Shown one piece after another: positions 1 through 8,833 of a stretch of DNA of 64,000 nucleotides. The number at the start of each line of letters is the position of its first letter. The stretch's first letter is position 1. The DNA lies in NCBI RefSeq assembly GCF_038237375.1, contig NZ_CP151273.1, positions 2,976,001 through 3,040,000 of the forward strand, in the 5' to 3' direction. A program made the position numbers and the translations under genes. A model generated the notes under the pieces. That model was not told the DNA's origin and made no database searches. It saw only the letters and a program-made list of their open reading frames with translations. Source of the DNA: Alcaligenes sp. SDU_A2. GTDB lineage: Bacteria > Pseudomonadota > Gammaproteobacteria > Burkholderiales > Burkholderiaceae_B.

Positions 1-497
1 GGGCCAATACCGTCGCCGCCTACCTGCATTTGCCCCGTGAACTCCAGGCGCTGGCCAATACACTGTGGGCGGTCCACGGCAACGATTTCGATTACGCCGC
101 CAGCCGTGTCGAGCTATTGCACGATGACACGGCCCGCGCCTATCGTCGTCAATACGCGGCTCAAACCATCAAGACAGAGCATCCTCTGGTCCATATACAT
201 CCCGCAACCGGCGAAAAAAGCCTATTACTGGGCCATTACGCACAGCGCTTCGTCAACTGCAACACCTATGAGTCGGATCGACTCTATGAAATATTCCAGG
301 CCCATATCACCCGTCTGGAAAACACGATTCGATGGACATGGGCTCCGGGTGATGTTGCGATGTGGGACAACATGGCAACTCAGCACTACGCCATCAACGA
401 TTATGGCGACCAGAAACGAGTAATGCGTCGCGTAACCGTAGCCGGCGATACGCCTATCGCTTGCGACGGCACGCACAGCCGGGCGCATTCGTCTTGA
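1..497 (+). CDS. TauD/TfdA-family Fe(II)/2-oxoglutarate dioxygenase, C-terminal part (5' end outside window)
   Basis: The frame is open from base 3 and ends at TGA 495-497, so only the last ~164 codons are present. The end of the protein carries the family's closing signature: a GDVAMWDN segment, then QHYAINDYG, where His should be the distal iron ligand, and then RVMRRVTV, where an Arg should bind the 2-oxoglutarate carboxylate. This resembles TauD and TfdA enzymes, which hydroxylate sulfonates, herbicide-type acids or similar small acids. The HxD iron pair would lie upstream of the window, so it cannot be checked and the substrate is unknown. The stop overlaps the TTG that probably starts the next gene, a transporter, which suggests translational coupling and possibly uptake or export of the same compound (inference). 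Confidence 0.85.
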   Translation, partial: ANTVAAYLHLPRELQALANTLWAVHGNDFDYAASRVELLHDDTARAYRRQYAAQTIKTEHPLVHIHPATGEKSLLLGHYAQRFVNCNTYESDRLYEIFQAHITRLENTIRWTWAPGDVAMWDNMATQHYAINDYGDQKRVMRRVTVAGDTPIACDGTHSRAHSS

Positions 498-1660
498 GCC
501 CAGAGCGATTTTGGCTCTCCCTGCTGAGCCTGGCCCTGCTGATGGGCCTGAGCATAGGCTTTACCCGCGTCATCACAGCCCTGTACGCCGTGGAGCTTGG
601 GGCGTATGGCTGGCAACTGGCCATCGTGGCCTTTGCGCAAAGCATCGGTATGCTGCTCCTAGCAAGGACCGCCGCCCGCTGGGTTGATACCACAGGACCG
701 AACAAGGTCTTTACGGCCGGGTCACTCTGGGGTCTAGGCATTTGCCTGACCACCCCACTGTTTCCGTCCGTTGCCGCTCTGGCGCTATTGACCGCTATGG
801 GTAGTTTGGCGATGCCGCCCCGCTTTGTGTCCATCAACACGATATTCATGAGCCAGCTCGAGACACTGGGCAAACAAAAAGCCGGTTGGTTCAGGGCTGC
901 CCACATTATCGGCATGACCTTCATGGGGGCCTTGCTGGCTACGTTTGTTTTTCCGCGTGTCGGTGCCGCTTACGCGTTTCCCTTGGCCGCATTCATCTTT
1001 GTGCTCAATATCGCAGTCTTTCACGTAGGAATCGGCCGACACCCTCTACCCTTGCGTTCGCACACGACTCCGACAACCCCGACCAACAACGTCAGCCTGA
1101 CGCGCATCCCCTTGGTGCGCAAAGTAGCGCTATGGGAATTTGCCATACAAACGCTGAACGCCTACTTTATTTTCTACATCGTCATTATTGTGTTGCGTTA
1201 CCTGCACCTGCCCGAAACGGTCGCCGGGATCGCTGTCGCCACACAAGGCTGTGTCTTTGTTGGCACTCTGGTCTGCGCCGGTAAGTGTGTGGTATCCCAT
1301 CCTATGGGCAGTCGGCGGACAGGCCTAGCACTGACGGCATTGGCTTTGCTAAGCCTGCCCGTGGCCGACACCCCAAGTACGATCTATCTGTCTGCCGCAG
1401 GCCTGGGAATGGGCCTGGGCCTGCTGCAGATCATTAACCTGACCGACTTTGCGGACCTGGGGCGGTCAATTGGGTTTAGCCAGGCCGCTTACATCAATGC
1501 CCTAGCAGGACCTGGCGGCGGTATCCTGGGCGGTCTGCTAGGAGGGCTGCTGGAACCCTGGATCGCCCCTCAAACCTTGTTTCTTTTTTTTCTGCCGCCG
1601 GTCCTCGCCCTAGGTTTCTGGTCTACGAACCGCAGCGCGAACGTATCGGCCCCCAACTAA
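494..1660 (+). CDS. MFS transporter, probably 12 membrane segments
   Basis: About 388 residues, almost entirely hydrophobic helices with short loops, of typical length for a major facilitator superfamily member. The first helix begins right at the start (LSLLSLALLMGLSIGF). I chose TTG 494, which overlaps the TGA of the dioxygenase gene (TTGA). The open frame extends to an ATG at 362, but that lies deep inside the dioxygenase and would add a charged non-homologous leader. The first internal ATG (542) falls within helix 1. Small-residue motifs such as GPGGGILGGLLGG near the C-terminus fit a helix-packing region. Substrate unknown; coupling to the dioxygenase suggests a carrier for its substrate or product (inference). 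A terminator follows immediately. Confidence 0.75.
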   Translation: MSPERFWLSLLSLALLMGLSIGFTRVITALYAVELGAYGWQLAIVAFAQSIGMLLLARTAARWVDTTGPNKVFTAGSLWGLGICLTTPLFPSVAALALLTAMGSLAMPPRFVSINTIFMSQLETLGKQKAGWFRAAHIIGMTFMGALLATFVFPRVGAAYAFPLAAFIFVLNIAVFHVGIGRHPLPLRSHTTPTTPTNNVSLTRIPLVRKVALWEFAIQTLNAYFIFYIVIIVLRYLHLPETVAGIAVATQGCVFVGTLVCAGKCVVSHPMGSRRTGLALTALALLSLPVADTPSTIYLSAAGLGMGLGLLQIINLTDFADLGRSIGFSQAAYINALAGPGGGILGGLLGGLLEPWIAPQTLFLFFLPPVLALGFWSTNRSANVSAPN

Positions 1661-1710
1661 AAAGCCCAAACCCGGTGCCAAACCGGATTCGGGCTTTAAA
1701 CCGATTTTTT
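1661..1710. terminator. Bidirectional rho-independent terminator
   Basis: A 15-bp stem with two A-C mismatches (arms 1661-1675 and 1683-1697, 7-nt loop) is followed by a T-rich tail at 1705-1710 and preceded by As. It lies between the converging MFS gene and Bug-type gene and can serve both strands. Confidence 0.8.
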
Positions 1711-1759
1711 ACACTGCCTGACTCACTAAAAACCGGGGTTTTCGCAACGCATCAACTAT

Positions 1760-2755
1760 TTATTCCAGCTTGATATTGCCCTTTTTGACCACGTCACGTG
1801 CCCAGTCGTACTGCTCCTTGATTTCCTTGCCGAACTCTTCGGGCGTGTTGCCCGATGGAGCAGCCCCTTGCTTTTCCAGGGCCTCTATGATTTCCGGGGA
1901 CTTCAAGGCCTGCACAGCAGCGTCGTGCAATTTGGCCACGACTTCGGGCGGCGTGCCCTTGGGAGCCAGCAAGCCATACCAAGCAGGGCTGTTCAACTGC
2001 GGATAGCCCTCTTCGGCCAAGGTAGGTACATCCTTCAGGCTGGACAGGCGCTCGGGCCAGGCAATGGCCAACGCACGCAGGTTGCCGCCCTGGATCTGCC
2101 CCATCGACGACGGCAGGTTATCGAACATGGCGTTGATCTGGCCGCCTACGGCGTCCGCAACGGCTGGACCCGAGCCGCGATACGGCACATGGACGATGTC
2201 GGTACCGGTCGCCTGCTTGAACGCCTCGCCAAACAAGTGCAACACCGAGCAGGTGCCCGAGCTGCCGTAGGAATACTTGCCGGGATTGTCCTTGAGCTGC
2301 TGCACGAACTCTTTGAAGGTCTTGGCCGGGAAGGAAGGATTGACCTCGATCACGTTGGGCACATTGGCAAAATTGGTGACCGGCACGAAATCCTTCAGGG
2401 GGTCATAAGGCAGATCGTTGGGGCGGCATGCTGGATTCACAGCCAGCGTCGATACCGTCGCGATGGACAGTGTGTAGCCATCGGGCTTGGCACGCGCCGC
2501 TTCGGCCGCGCCGATCGCACCGCCGGCACCGCCCTTGTTTTCCACGACCATGGACTGGCCCAGGATCTCGCTCATGCCCTTGGTAACGATGCGCGTCACG
2601 ATATCGGTAGAGCCGCCGGGCGCAAACGGCACGATGACCCGAATGGCCTGCTTAGGATAGTCTTCAGCCGCCTGGACCGACTGACTGAAACCGACGGCGG
2701 CCAGACCTGCACAAAGGGATAAGAGCGCAAAGCGTCGATAGGGCTTCGTTGTCAT
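1760..2755 (-). CDS. Bug family (TctC-like) periplasmic solute-binding protein
   Basis: 331 residues, the usual length of the family. An N-terminal Sec signal (about residues 1-29, ending SVQAAED) precedes the Bug core. IRVIVPFAPGGSTDIVTR is the typical first strand and ligand loop, and GGAGGAIGA and DGYTL follow. These extracytoplasmic receptors bind carboxylates or related small molecules, and they are hugely expanded in Bordetella and its relatives, often as orphans without a TctAB transporter. No TctA or TctB gene is adjacent here. The start ATG has a strong Shine-Dalgarno (CAGGAGAG on the minus strand) at a good distance. Ligand unknown. Confidence 0.93.
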   Translation of the reverse strand: MTTKPYRRFALLSLCAGLAAVGFSQSVQAAEDYPKQAIRVIVPFAPGGSTDIVTRIVTKGMSEILGQSMVVENKGGAGGAIGAAEAARAKPDGYTLSIATVSTLAVNPACRPNDLPYDPLKDFVPVTNFANVPNVIEVNPSFPAKTFKEFVQQLKDNPGKYSYGSSGTCSVLHLFGEAFKQATGTDIVHVPYRGSGPAVADAVGGQINAMFDNLPSSMGQIQGGNLRALAIAWPERLSSLKDVPTLAEEGYPQLNSPAWYGLLAPKGTPPEVVAKLHDAAVQALKSPEIIEALEKQGAAPSGNTPEEFGKEIKEQYDWARDVVKKGNIKLE

Positions 2756-2908
2756 AGGGTGTCTCTCCTGTTAAACCTTTTTGTGGTACCTCCCCCTGGA
2801 TAAGGGGTGCGTGTCAATAGTAGCGCAGCTGATCAAAAGCATCGTCAAATAATGTAGAGTCTATTGATACAGGACATCCCTGATAGATCCGACTACGCAC
2901 TCGTTGCC

Positions 2909-3805
2909 ATGCCCGCCATTTTTTCGCTGATTCTGCCCGACTTTCTGCTGATCGCCCTGGGAGCCTTGCTATTACACCGTTTCCATTTCAGCGCCGAATT
3001 TTTTCGTGGCGCGGAAAAACTGGTGTACTACGTCCTGTTTCCCGCCCTGCTGTTTCATTCCATCACGCGCACACCGATCAGCCTGTCCGAAGCATGGACA
3101 CTGCTGCTGGCCGCCGCCGCATTGATTGCCGCCGGCACATTGCTGGCCTGGCTGGCCCTGCCCATCCTGAAACCCGATATGCGCCAACACGCCGCCGTTA
3201 CACAATGCGCATTTCGCTTCAATACCTATCTGGGCATGTCGCTAGCCGGCGCAGCGGCGGGATCGGACGGAGTTGCCGTAATGGCTCTGCTGGTCGGCTT
3301 TTCCGTGCCGATGGCCAATATGGTAGCTGTCAGCGTGCTGGCGCGCGGCCAACAGAACAGCATCTGGAAAGAAGTGCTGAAAAACCCGCTGATACTGGCG
3401 ACCGTGCTGGCCCTGGCCTGGAACCTGCTGGGCCTGTCCCTACCCGCTCCGATCGGCGTAGCCTTGAACCGCCTGGGTGCCTGCGCGCTGGGCATAGGCC
3501 TGCTCTGCGTGGGGGCAACCCTGTCCATGCAGGGCGCGCGTCAGGCCGGGCCCTTGATCGCCTGGATGGCCTCCATCAAGCTGCTGGCTCTACCGCTCGT
3601 CGCCCTGCTGACCGGCTGGCTATTGCAGCTCAGTCCCATCGAGCATCAGATGCTACTCATCTTTGCCGCCCTGCCCACCGCATCCTCGGCGCATGTGCTG
3701 GCGGCGCGCATGGGCGCCGATAGCCGCCTGGTCGCGCTGACCATGTCGATCGGCACTATACTAGCGGGCTTTACCATCCCTTTCTGGCTGGCCGTGGCCG
3801 GCTGA
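2909..3805 (+). CDS. AEC (auxin efflux carrier) family transporter
   Basis: 298 residues with about ten hydrophobic segments, the length and layout of bacterial AEC permeases (MdcF/YfdV type). Both halves start with hydrophobic strings (FSLILPDFLLIALGALLL; PLIAWMASIKLLALPLVALL). A conserved-looking ALPTASSAHVLAARMG segment near the end is typical of the family. ATG 2909 is preferred over the upstream in-frame TTG 2864, because the extra 15 residues are polar and unlike family starts. Substrates of bacterial members are mostly organic acids or unknown. The gene is divergent from the Bug-type gene and ends 16 bp before tsaE. Confidence 0.87.
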   Translation: MPAIFSLILPDFLLIALGALLLHRFHFSAEFFRGAEKLVYYVLFPALLFHSITRTPISLSEAWTLLLAAAALIAAGTLLAWLALPILKPDMRQHAAVTQCAFRFNTYLGMSLAGAAAGSDGVAVMALLVGFSVPMANMVAVSVLARGQQNSIWKEVLKNPLILATVLALAWNLLGLSLPAPIGVALNRLGACALGIGLLCVGATLSMQGARQAGPLIAWMASIKLLALPLVALLTGWLLQLSPIEHQMLLIFAALPTASSAHVLAARMGADSRLVALTMSIGTILAGFTIPFWLAVAG

Positions 3806-3821
3806 TCTGCGCGTAACTGCC

Positions 3822-4322
3822 ATGACACTGAACACCTTGACGCTGAGCCTGCCGGACGAGGACGCCACCACGGCCCTGGCCGAGCGCTTCGCCCCCCTTC
3901 TGACCGGTCAGCGGCCAGGCACGCAGCCAGGCGGGCGCATCCACCTGCATGGCGACCTGGGAGCGGGCAAGACGCACTTCGTGCGGGCGTTGTTGCGCGC
4001 CTGCGGCGTAACGGGTCGAATCAAAAGCCCCAGCTACGCGCTGCTTGAAAGTTATAAAGTTTCTAGCTTATACTTCTATCATCTTGATTTCTATAGATTT
4101 AGCGATTCACGAGAATGGGTAGACGCTGGTTTTCGTGATATTTTGCAAGACAACACGGTCGTATTGATCGAATGGCCTGAAAAAGCAGGGAATTTACTGC
4201 CCGCGCCCGATCTGGATTTACACCTGGATTATTGTGGCGACGGTCGTCTGGCCACCCTGAATGCACACAGCGCCAAAGGAACGCTATGGATTACGACACT
4301 CGCCCCCAGCCAGCAGAAGTAG
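3822..4322 (+). CDS. tsaE: TsaE, ATPase of the tRNA t6A37 threonylcarbamoyl-transfer machinery
   Basis: 166 residues. Walker A is GDLGAGKT at residues 44-51, followed by the family signatures VTGRIKSPSYALLESY and YHLDFYRF and the downstream VVLIEWPEKAG. TsaE works with TsaB and TsaD in making N6-threonylcarbamoyladenosine at position 37 of ANN-decoding tRNAs. It overlaps amiC by 37 bp; tsaE-amiC linkage is common in proteobacteria (amiB in E. coli). Odd point: bases 4051-4150 contain only 34 G or C (hand count), far below the surroundings, yet the encoded motif is intact. The protein reads as functional. Confidence 0.95.
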   Translation: MTLNTLTLSLPDEDATTALAERFAPLLTGQRPGTQPGGRIHLHGDLGAGKTHFVRALLRACGVTGRIKSPSYALLESYKVSSLYFYHLDFYRFSDSREWVDAGFRDILQDNTVVLIEWPEKAGNLLPAPDLDLHLDYCGDGRLATLNAHSAKGTLWITTLAPSQQK

Positions 4323-5653
4323 GCACCGCCGGCCAGGCCCGTCGCCGATTCGTCGCTACGGCCACGACCCTGTTCCTGCTCCCGGTAATCCCCCGGCTTG
4401 CCCAAGCCAGCACGATCGTGGCCGTACGCACCTGGCCCGCCGATGAATACACCCGCGTCACGCTGGAGATGGACAGCGAACTGAAGGCCGAGCACTTCAC
4501 CCTGGAAAACCCTCACCGCATGGTGGTGGACATTCAGGGCCTGACCATGAACCGCACCATCGAAGAGCTGGTTTCCAAGGTGCGCCCCAACGATCCCTAT
4601 ATCCGCTCCGTGCGGGTAGGCCAGAACCGGCCCGATGTGGTGCGTCTGGTGCTGGATCTGAAACAAGCCGTCGCCCCCCAGATCTTTACCCTCAAACCGG
4701 TGGGCGAATACAAGTACCGTCTGGTGCTGGATCTGTATCCGCGCATTGCGCAGGACCCATTGCTGGCTTTGCAGATTCAGGACGATAACGACCCCCTGGC
4801 CTCGGTGCTGGAAAGCCTGGCCCAAAATTCTCCCGATGCGCCTGTGCCTACCGTCAAGGGACAATCCTTGCCTCCCGTAGCGCGCACGCCGTCACCGCCT
4901 GTCGCAGTCCCAACGCCACCTTCCAATGGTCGCACGCCCCGGGCTCCGAACCGCCCCTTGCTGATCGCACTGGACCCCGGACACGGCGGCGAAGACCCCG
5001 GGGCGATCGGCCCGGGCGGCACACGCGAAAAAGATGTGGTTCTTAGCATCGCCCGGCGTCTGAAGCGCCTGATCGATAGCCAGCCTAATATGCGCACTTA
5101 CCTGACGCGCGATGCTGACTTTTTCGTACCGTTGCAAGTACGCGTGCAAAAGGCGCGACGCGTCAAAGCCGACCTGTTCGTCAGTATCCACGCCGATGCC
5201 TGGATCAAACCCAGCGCACGCGGCTCTTCTATCTATGCCTTGTCACAGAACGGAGCCACCAGTTCCGCCGCCCGTTGGCTGGCCAAGAAGGAAAACGACG
5301 CCGACCTGATCGGAGGCATCAATCTGGGCACGCACAACCGCCAGGTCGCCCAGATCCTGCTGGATATGTCCACGGCCGCGCAGATCAACGACTCGGTCAA
5401 GGTTGGCTCACGCATCCTGGGTGAAATCGGCAAGATCAATCGGTTGCACAAGAACCGCGTGGAACGGGCCGGCTTTGCCGTGCTCAAGGCCCCGGACATT
5501 CCATCCATTCTGATCGAAACGGCTTTCATCAGTAACCCTGAAGAAGAGCGTCTGCTGCGCAGCTCCTCGCATCAAGACAAAATTGCCCAGGCATTACTGT
5601 CGGGCATACGCAACCACTTCGCCGAATTTCCAGCCCTGGCCAGCCGAGGCTAA
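4286..5653 (+). CDS. amiC: N-acetylmuramoyl-L-alanine amidase, AmiC type (AMIN + Amidase_3)
   Basis: 455 residues from ATG 4286, which follows AAAGGA. The N-terminus has a twin-arginine type signal (ARRRFVATAT, then a hydrophobic stretch to about residue 42), as in E. coli AmiC. An AMIN domain (about 45-155) targets the septum or peptidoglycan. A proline-rich linker (about 190-225) leads to the Zn amidase domain with DPGHGG (His233), GTREKD (Glu248), SIHADAW (His302) and the late ILIETAFISN Glu. The enzyme cleaves the MurNAc-L-Ala bond in daughter-cell separation. It overlaps tsaE by 37 bp and ends before a terminator. A longer frame starting at 4232 lies fully inside tsaE and is not favoured. 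Confidence 0.95.
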   Translation: MDYDTRPQPAEVGTAGQARRRFVATATTLFLLPVIPRLAQASTIVAVRTWPADEYTRVTLEMDSELKAEHFTLENPHRMVVDIQGLTMNRTIEELVSKVRPNDPYIRSVRVGQNRPDVVRLVLDLKQAVAPQIFTLKPVGEYKYRLVLDLYPRIAQDPLLALQIQDDNDPLASVLESLAQNSPDAPVPTVKGQSLPPVARTPSPPVAVPTPPSNGRTPRAPNRPLLIALDPGHGGEDPGAIGPGGTREKDVVLSIARRLKRLIDSQPNMRTYLTRDADFFVPLQVRVQKARRVKADLFVSIHADAWIKPSARGSSIYALSQNGATSSAARWLAKKENDADLIGGINLGTHNRQVAQILLDMSTAAQINDSVKVGSRILGEIGKINRLHKNRVERAGFAVLKAPDIPSILIETAFISNPEEERLLRSSSHQDKIAQALLSGIRNHFAEFPALASRG

Positions 5654-5687
5654 GGCCCCACAGTCGTAAGAAACGACGTACAAACCC

Positions 5688-5723
5688 AATGCCAGTCAGA
5701 TGAATGCTGACTGGCATTTTTTG
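5688..5723 (+). terminator. Terminator of tsaE-amiC; hairpin shared with 41899-41934
   Basis: A perfect 12-bp stem (5688-5699 with 5707-5718) and a 7-nt loop are followed by a T run. Both stem arms are identical to those of the hairpin at 41899-41929, and only the loop differs. It also forms the left edge of a dispersed repeat. Confidence 0.88.
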
Positions 5724-6083
5724 TTTCTGCACAATGCAAGAAAATTCCGTGTCGAATCAGAATCCGTTTTTATAAGGCTCCTCGAAGAACCCCGAGCGCC
5801 AATTTATCAAGCCGATAAGGAACTGGCTATTTGAAGACGCCATTTAAGGCGTAAGCAGATCGGAGGGGGCTGACGGCTTGAATGGCTCAAAACACCGATG
5901 ACATAGCTGCGGCTATACATAGCCATACCCAACAGAACATTGAGCGAATGGCTGATGCCTTATACAACGTACGCGGACTTCCCGCCGTTTGGGTCAAACA
6001 CAGCCAAGCCAACCCGTCCCGTCTTGCTTCGCGAGAACCCGGATTTCTTTCCACTTAGCCCAAACGACCTACCCCATACGAGG
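5688..6083. repeat. Dispersed intergenic repeat, copy 1 (about 400 bp, non-coding)
   Basis: This fills most of the gene-free stretch 5654-6170. It aligns block by block with 41899-42460: the terminator hairpin, CCGAGCGCCAATTTA (5792-5806 and 41951-41965), a ~36-bp block with one difference (5924-5959 and 42088-42123), CGTTTGGGYCAAACACAG (from 5986 and 42150), and GCGAGAACCCG followed by CCCAAACGACC. Inverted CGTTTGGG motifs sit at 5986-5993 and 6059-6066. No frame across it looks like protein. Compared with copy 2 it has about 50 extra bp near 5725-5780 and lacks the long palindrome. Edges are approximate because identity fades gradually. Confidence 0.8.
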
Positions 6084-6170
6084 CCCCCCGAAACCTCTCG
6101 AAGAACCTTTTCTAAGTACAAAAGCCTATTACCGCCCCAGGGGCACCGTGGCCTGCGATAGACGGTTCCG

Positions 6171-6824
6171 TCAGTGCAAGCGGCTGTCACCTTTGTGTTT
6201 GCGCTTGAACAGTTTCCACAACGCCCCGGCGGCCACCGGCACAACGGCTGCGCCCACGCCCACAAGCACAATCGTATTCAGATGCGCCTTGATGAAAGGC
6301 ACATTGCCAAAGAAATACCCCAGAGTCACCAGACTGCCTACCCACAGCACTGCACCGGTAACATTAAAAAGTTGAAACCGCCAAACGTTCATGCGCCCCA
6401 CCCCTGCCACAAACGGCGCAAATGTACGAAACACCGGCAGGAAACGAGAAATGACGACGGTCTTGCCGCCATGCTTTTCGTAGAAAGCGTGCGTCTTGAT
6501 CAACGCCTTGCGGTCCAGAAACCGCGAATCCGTCGTAAACACCTTGGGACCGAGAAACCGCCCCACGCCGAAGTTGACGGTATTGCCCAGCACGGCCGCC
6601 ACGATCAACAAGCCACCCAGCAACACCGGGTCCAGCAATCCGGACGCGCCAAATGCGCCGGCAATAAACAGCAAGGAATCACCCGGCAAAAAAGGCAAAA
6701 CAACAAAACCTGTTTCGCCAAATACAATCAAAAACAAAATAAGGTAGATCCACGAGCCATATTGCTCGACCCAGATTCCCAGATACTGGTCGATGTGAAG
6801 GATCATGCTGAGCAGATCAGGCAT
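6171..6824 (-). CDS. DedA family membrane protein
   Basis: 217 residues with the DedA/VTT hallmarks. FGETGFVVLPFLPGDSLLF (about 35-53) has the acidic residue, the PxLPGDS loop and the G-rich helix. SRFLPVFRTFAPFVAG (about 125-140) carries the conserved arginines of the second re-entrant element. A basic tail ends the protein (KLFKRKHKGD). The family moves undecaprenyl phosphate or phospholipids across the inner membrane and affects envelope homeostasis and cationic-peptide resistance. The exact substrate of this paralogue cannot be read. It is transcribed divergently from mutL. Confidence 0.92.
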   Translation of the reverse strand: MPDLLSMILHIDQYLGIWVEQYGSWIYLILFLIVFGETGFVVLPFLPGDSLLFIAGAFGASGLLDPVLLGGLLIVAAVLGNTVNFGVGRFLGPKVFTTDSRFLDRKALIKTHAFYEKHGGKTVVISRFLPVFRTFAPFVAGVGRMNVWRFQLFNVTGAVLWVGSLVTLGYFFGNVPFIKAHLNTIVLVGVGAAVVPVAAGALWKLFKRKHKGDSRLH

Positions 6825-6973
6825 AGTTCAATACCAAAAAAACCGCCGGCCCGGCACAGCGCCGACCATACGGACACGCAAGCACAAGCAGGTAAAATAC
6901 AGGCTGACCGTTTGAACCCGACAGGCCAGCATAACGCCGTCCCTGTCCAGATCCACACAAGGCGACCCGCTCC

Positions 6974-8833
6974 ATGTCTTCACGCCGCAGTATTATCCCA
7001 CTCCCCGAGCTGCTTGTAAGCCAGATCGCCGCCGGCGAAGTCATCGAACGCCCTGCTTCCGTGCTGAAAGAATTGCTGGAAAATGCCATTGATGCCGGCG
7101 CGCGCTCCATCGAAGTCCGCCTGGACGGCGGCGGCATACGCCGTATCTCCGTCAGTGACGATGGACACGGCATCCCCCGGGCGGAGCTGCCATTGGCGCT
7201 GCAGCAACACGCAACCAGCAAGATTCGCAGCCTGGACGAGCTGGAGTCCGTCGTCTCCATGGGATTTCGCGGCGAAGCGCTGCCTTCTATTGCTTCGGTT
7301 GCTCGCCTGACCTTAAATTCCCGCACTCAGGACGATGCCCACGCCTGGGAATATATTCCTGGCCAGCCTGCCGCCGAACCCGCCTCCGGGCAGATCGGCA
7401 CCCGCGTGGACGTACGCCAGCTCTTTGACGATATTCCCGCGCGGCGCAAATTCCTGCGCACCGAAGGCACAGAGTATGGTCACTGCATCACCGCCCTGGA
7501 GCGCATCGCCCTGGCTCAGCCGCAGATCGCCTTTCGTCTATTCCACAACGACAAACCCCAACGCCATTGGCGCGCCGGTTCACTGGAACAACGCTTGCTG
7601 GATATTCTGGGCAAGGACTTCGTGGACCAAAGCCTGCCCGTCGCCTTGGAACAAGGGCTGATCGGCTTGCGTGGCCTGGTCATTCACCCGGCACACGCCC
7701 GCGCCAGCACCGACAAACAGTTCCTGTTCGTCAACGGCCGCTTTGTGCGCGACCGTACTGTCGCGCACGCCATACGCAGCGCCTACGCGGATGTGCTGCA
7801 TGGCGACCGCCTGCCCGCCTATGCTTTGTTTCTGAACATAGACCCAGCCACATTGGACGTCAATGTTCACCCGGCCAAACACGAAGTGCGCTTTCGAGAC
7901 AGCGGAGCCGTCTACCGCTTCGTACTGCAAACGGTGGGCCAGGCTCTGGCACAGGGCAGCATGGCCGGAGAGACGCCTATCGGAGCCATGCCCCTGCCCA
8001 ACGGGGCCATTGTTCAACCGTCCATGCCAGATCAGGAAAATTCAGCAGCGCCTGCCAGAGGCCTGCCGGGCATGGCAAGCGGCCTGCCCTACACGCCGCC
8101 CACCCACCCTGGCCGGCAATCCAGCTTCAACCTGCGCGAACCCAGCAACAGCTACGGAGCAGACTGGAAAAGCCTGTATCGTCCCATCGACACCCACGCT
8201 AGCAATATACCGACCGGCGAGACGGGCATGGATGCCAACCAGTCCGACGAGTTTCCGCTGGGCATGGCGCTGGGCCAGTTGCACGGAATCTACATCCTGT
8301 CCGAGACCCGCCAAGGCATGATCCTGGTGGATATGCATGCCGCGCACGAACGCGTGGTCTACGAACAGCTTAAACAAGCGCTGGACGGGCGTGAACTGCC
8401 CCGCCAGGACTTGCTGGTGCCGGTGGTATTTGCCTGCACGGAAAGCGACATCGCCTTGGTGGACGAACACCAGCACACCCTGGCCGACCTTGGGCTGACT
8501 CTAAGTCCAGCTGGTCCCGCCACCCTGGCCGTACGCGCTGTGCCGGCCTTGCTGGCGCAGGGTGACATCGAATCACTGGCGCGCGCGGTGCTGCGCGATC
8601 TGGCCCAGGTAGGCTCGTCACGCCATCTGGCCGAACAACGCAACGAACTGCTATCCACCATGGCCTGCCACGGCTCCGTACGCGCCAACCGCCGTCTGAC
8701 CATTCCGGAGATGAACGCCCTGCTGCGCAAGATGGAGCAGACAGACCGCGCCGATCTGTGCAATCATGGCCGCCCCACATGGTTTCAATGGACGCTGGGC
8801 GAGCTGGACAAACTCTTTATGCGTGGACAATGA
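6974..8833 (+). CDS. mutL: DNA mismatch repair protein MutL
   Basis: 619 residues, normal for proteobacterial MutL. The GHKL ATPase motifs are in place: [12 protein letters not shown] with catalytic Glu36 and Asn37, SDDGHGI (61-67) and [10 protein letters not shown] (about 97-106). The middle is a variable linker (about 330-420). The C-terminal dimerisation domain starts near [16 protein letters not shown] and closes with [12 protein letters not shown] do not see the DQHA(x)2E(x)4E endonuclease motif; the equivalent site reads [12 protein letters not shown], as in MutL of organisms with a strand-marking system such as E. coli. The stop overlaps miaA by 4 bp (ATGA), giving the well-known mutL-miaA pair. 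Confidence 0.97.
   Translation: MSSRRSIIPLPELLVSQIAAGEVIERPASVLKELLENAIDAGARSIEVRLDGGGIRRISVSDDGHGIPRAELPLALQQHATSKIRSLDELESVVSMGFRGEALPSIASVARLTLNSRTQDDAHAWEYIPGQPAAEPASGQIGTRVDVRQLFDDIPARRKFLRTEGTEYGHCITALERIALAQPQIAFRLFHNDKPQRHWRAGSLEQRLLDILGKDFVDQSLPVALEQGLIGLRGLVIHPAHARASTDKQFLFVNGRFVRDRTVAHAIRSAYADVLHGDRLPAYALFLNIDPATLDVNVHPAKHEVRFRDSGAVYRFVLQTVGQALAQGSMAGETPIGAMPLPNGAIVQPSMPDQENSAAPARGLPGMASGLPYTPPTHPGRQSSFNLREPSNSYGADWKSLYRPIDTHASNIPTGETGMDANQSDEFPLGMALGQLHGIYILSETRQGMILVDMHAAHERVVYEQLKQALDGRELPRQDLLVPVVFACTESDIALVDEHQHTLADLGLTLSPAGPATLAVRAVPALLAQGDIESLARAVLRDLAQVGSSRHLAEQRNELLSTMACHGSVRANRRLTIPEMNALLRKMEQTDRADLCNHGRPTWFQWTLGELDKLFMRGQ

Noticed and set aside
2864-2908. Longer N-terminus of the AEC carrier from a TTG
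   Set aside because: The 15 extra residues are polar, and the ATG at 2909 directly precedes the first membrane helix.
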